Source of the DNA: Diaphorobacter sp. HDW4B
GTDB lineage: Bacteria > Pseudomonadota > Gammaproteobacteria > Burkholderiales > Burkholderiaceae_C
DNA length: 64,000 bases
NCBI RefSeq assembly: GCF_011305535.1
Contig: NZ_CP049905.1
Location: 1,188,001 to 1,252,000, forward strand
Direction of reading: 5' to 3'
The notes under the pieces were generated by a model, which was given only the letters and a program-made list of their open reading frames with translations, was not told the DNA's origin and did not search any database. Position numbers and translations under genes: made by a program. Below are positions 63,606-64,000 of this stretch, piece by piece (positions within the stretch are counted from its first letter, which is position 1; every line of letters begins with the position of its first letter).

Positions 63606-63968
63606 TTATGCACTGCGGAAGATGAAGAACACCGCGCCGACCATGCACAGCCCGGCCCAGAGATAGTCCCATTTGAGCGGCTGGCCCATGTAGAACACCG
63701 CAAACGGCACGAACACTGTGAGCGTGATGACTTCCTGCAGGATCTTGAGCTGGCCGAGCGACATCGTCGTCGCGCCGATGCGGTTTGCCGGCACTTGCAG
63801 CAGGTATTCGAACAGCGCAATTCCCCAACTGATCAACGCCGCGATGTACCAGGGCGAGGTGCTCAGATTCTTCAGGTGCCCGTACCAGGCGAAGGTCATG
63901 AACACGTTGCTGGCAAACAGCAACAGAATGGTTTGCAGCGGGATGGGAAGAGACTGGAGAAATTGCAT
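63606..63968 (-). CDS. DMT-superfamily small membrane protein (DUF486)
   Basis: A 120-residue protein with four TMs starting MQFLQSLPIPLQTILLLFAS. NVFMTFAWYGHLKN and ISWGIALFEYLLQVPANRIG are typical of DUF486 members. Transport function is assumed only from fold. It ends at 63606, about 130 bases before the Pho-box-like site, on the same strand. An upstream in-frame start at 63992 is possible. Confidence 0.85.
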   Translation of the reverse strand: MQFLQSLPIPLQTILLLFASNVFMTFAWYGHLKNLSTSPWYIAALISWGIALFEYLLQVPANRIGATTMSLGQLKILQEVITLTVFVPFAVFYMGQPLKWDYLWAGLCMVGAVFFIFRSA

Positions 63969-64000
63969 GATGGCAGCGGCAATGCTTCGCACGGTTCACA

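Overview
The window looks like chromosomal DNA of a betaproteobacterium in the Burkholderiales, most likely the family Comamonadaceae. The evidence is GC-rich coding sequence, a murA-hisGDCBHAF / hisIE-hinT-tatABC gene order, a short HisG, an Mla-BolA-MurA cluster, an rpsP-rimM-trmD-rplS operon, Pit with a DUF47 partner, and several intergenic repeat types that I remember from that family. This is inference from gene order and protein character; no search was run. No tRNA, rRNA, CRISPR array, IS element or prophage was seen.

Layout. 1-3.4 kb: a partial Nif3-like gene, an MHS-type MFS transporter and a divergent DegQ/DegS-like periplasmic protease. 3.5-8.0 kb (minus strand, read right to left): hisI, hisE, a small membrane protein, a patatin-like lipase, hinT, tatA, tatB, tatC. 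8.1-26 kb: the accessory centrepiece, two giant minus-strand genes for secreted modular proteins of 3464 aa and about 2098 aa, built of DUF11-like beta-sandwich repeats. Each has an N-terminal signal peptide and a C-terminal motif-plus-TM-plus-basic tail of the PEP-CTERM/IPTL-CTERM kind. Each is bounded by its own terminator, and together they separate hisI/hisE from the rest of the his genes. 26-38 kb (minus): hisF, a hexose-6-phosphate mutarotase, galE, an FxLYD-type membrane protein, hisA, hisH, hisB, hisC, a toxin-antitoxin pair with two tandem operators, a lipoprotein, hisD, hisG, murA. 38-44.5 kb (minus): bolA/ibaG, an ABC-2 exporter pair, and mlaB, mlaC, mlaA, mlaD, mlaE, mlaF, which together form the phospholipid retrograde transport system of the outer membrane.

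44.7-52.6 kb: speD on the plus strand, a polar amino acid ABC importer (minus), a copper chaperone PCuAC and a Bcr/CflA transporter (plus), and an RhlE-like DEAD-box helicase with a long Gly/Arg repeat tail (minus). 52.6-57.9 kb: orn, an M48 peptidase, a pterin dehydratase, rsgA, a CobD/AmpE-like protein and a Nudix CoA pyrophosphatase. 57.9-60.4 kb: the ribosomal operon rpsP-rimM-trmD-rplS. 60.5-64 kb: a GNAT acetyltransferase, a TM2 protein, pit with its DUF47 partner behind a Pho-box-like site, and a DUF486 membrane protein.

The most unusual content is the giant-protein island. Gene 1 contains a duplicated block of eight different DUF11 modules (two copies of about 1100 aa each, in the same module order). 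Gene 2 contains a nearly identical DNA duplication with a 1491-bp period. The two proteins share an N-terminal cassette, so they look like paralogues that have grown by block duplication. Other points of interest are a 96-bp element with 19-nt terminal inverted repeats inside the ribosomal operon, a structured dispersed repeat with a changed but still paired stem, tandem palindromic operators before the toxin-antitoxin pair, and a small protein that copies the second transmembrane segment of FtsH.
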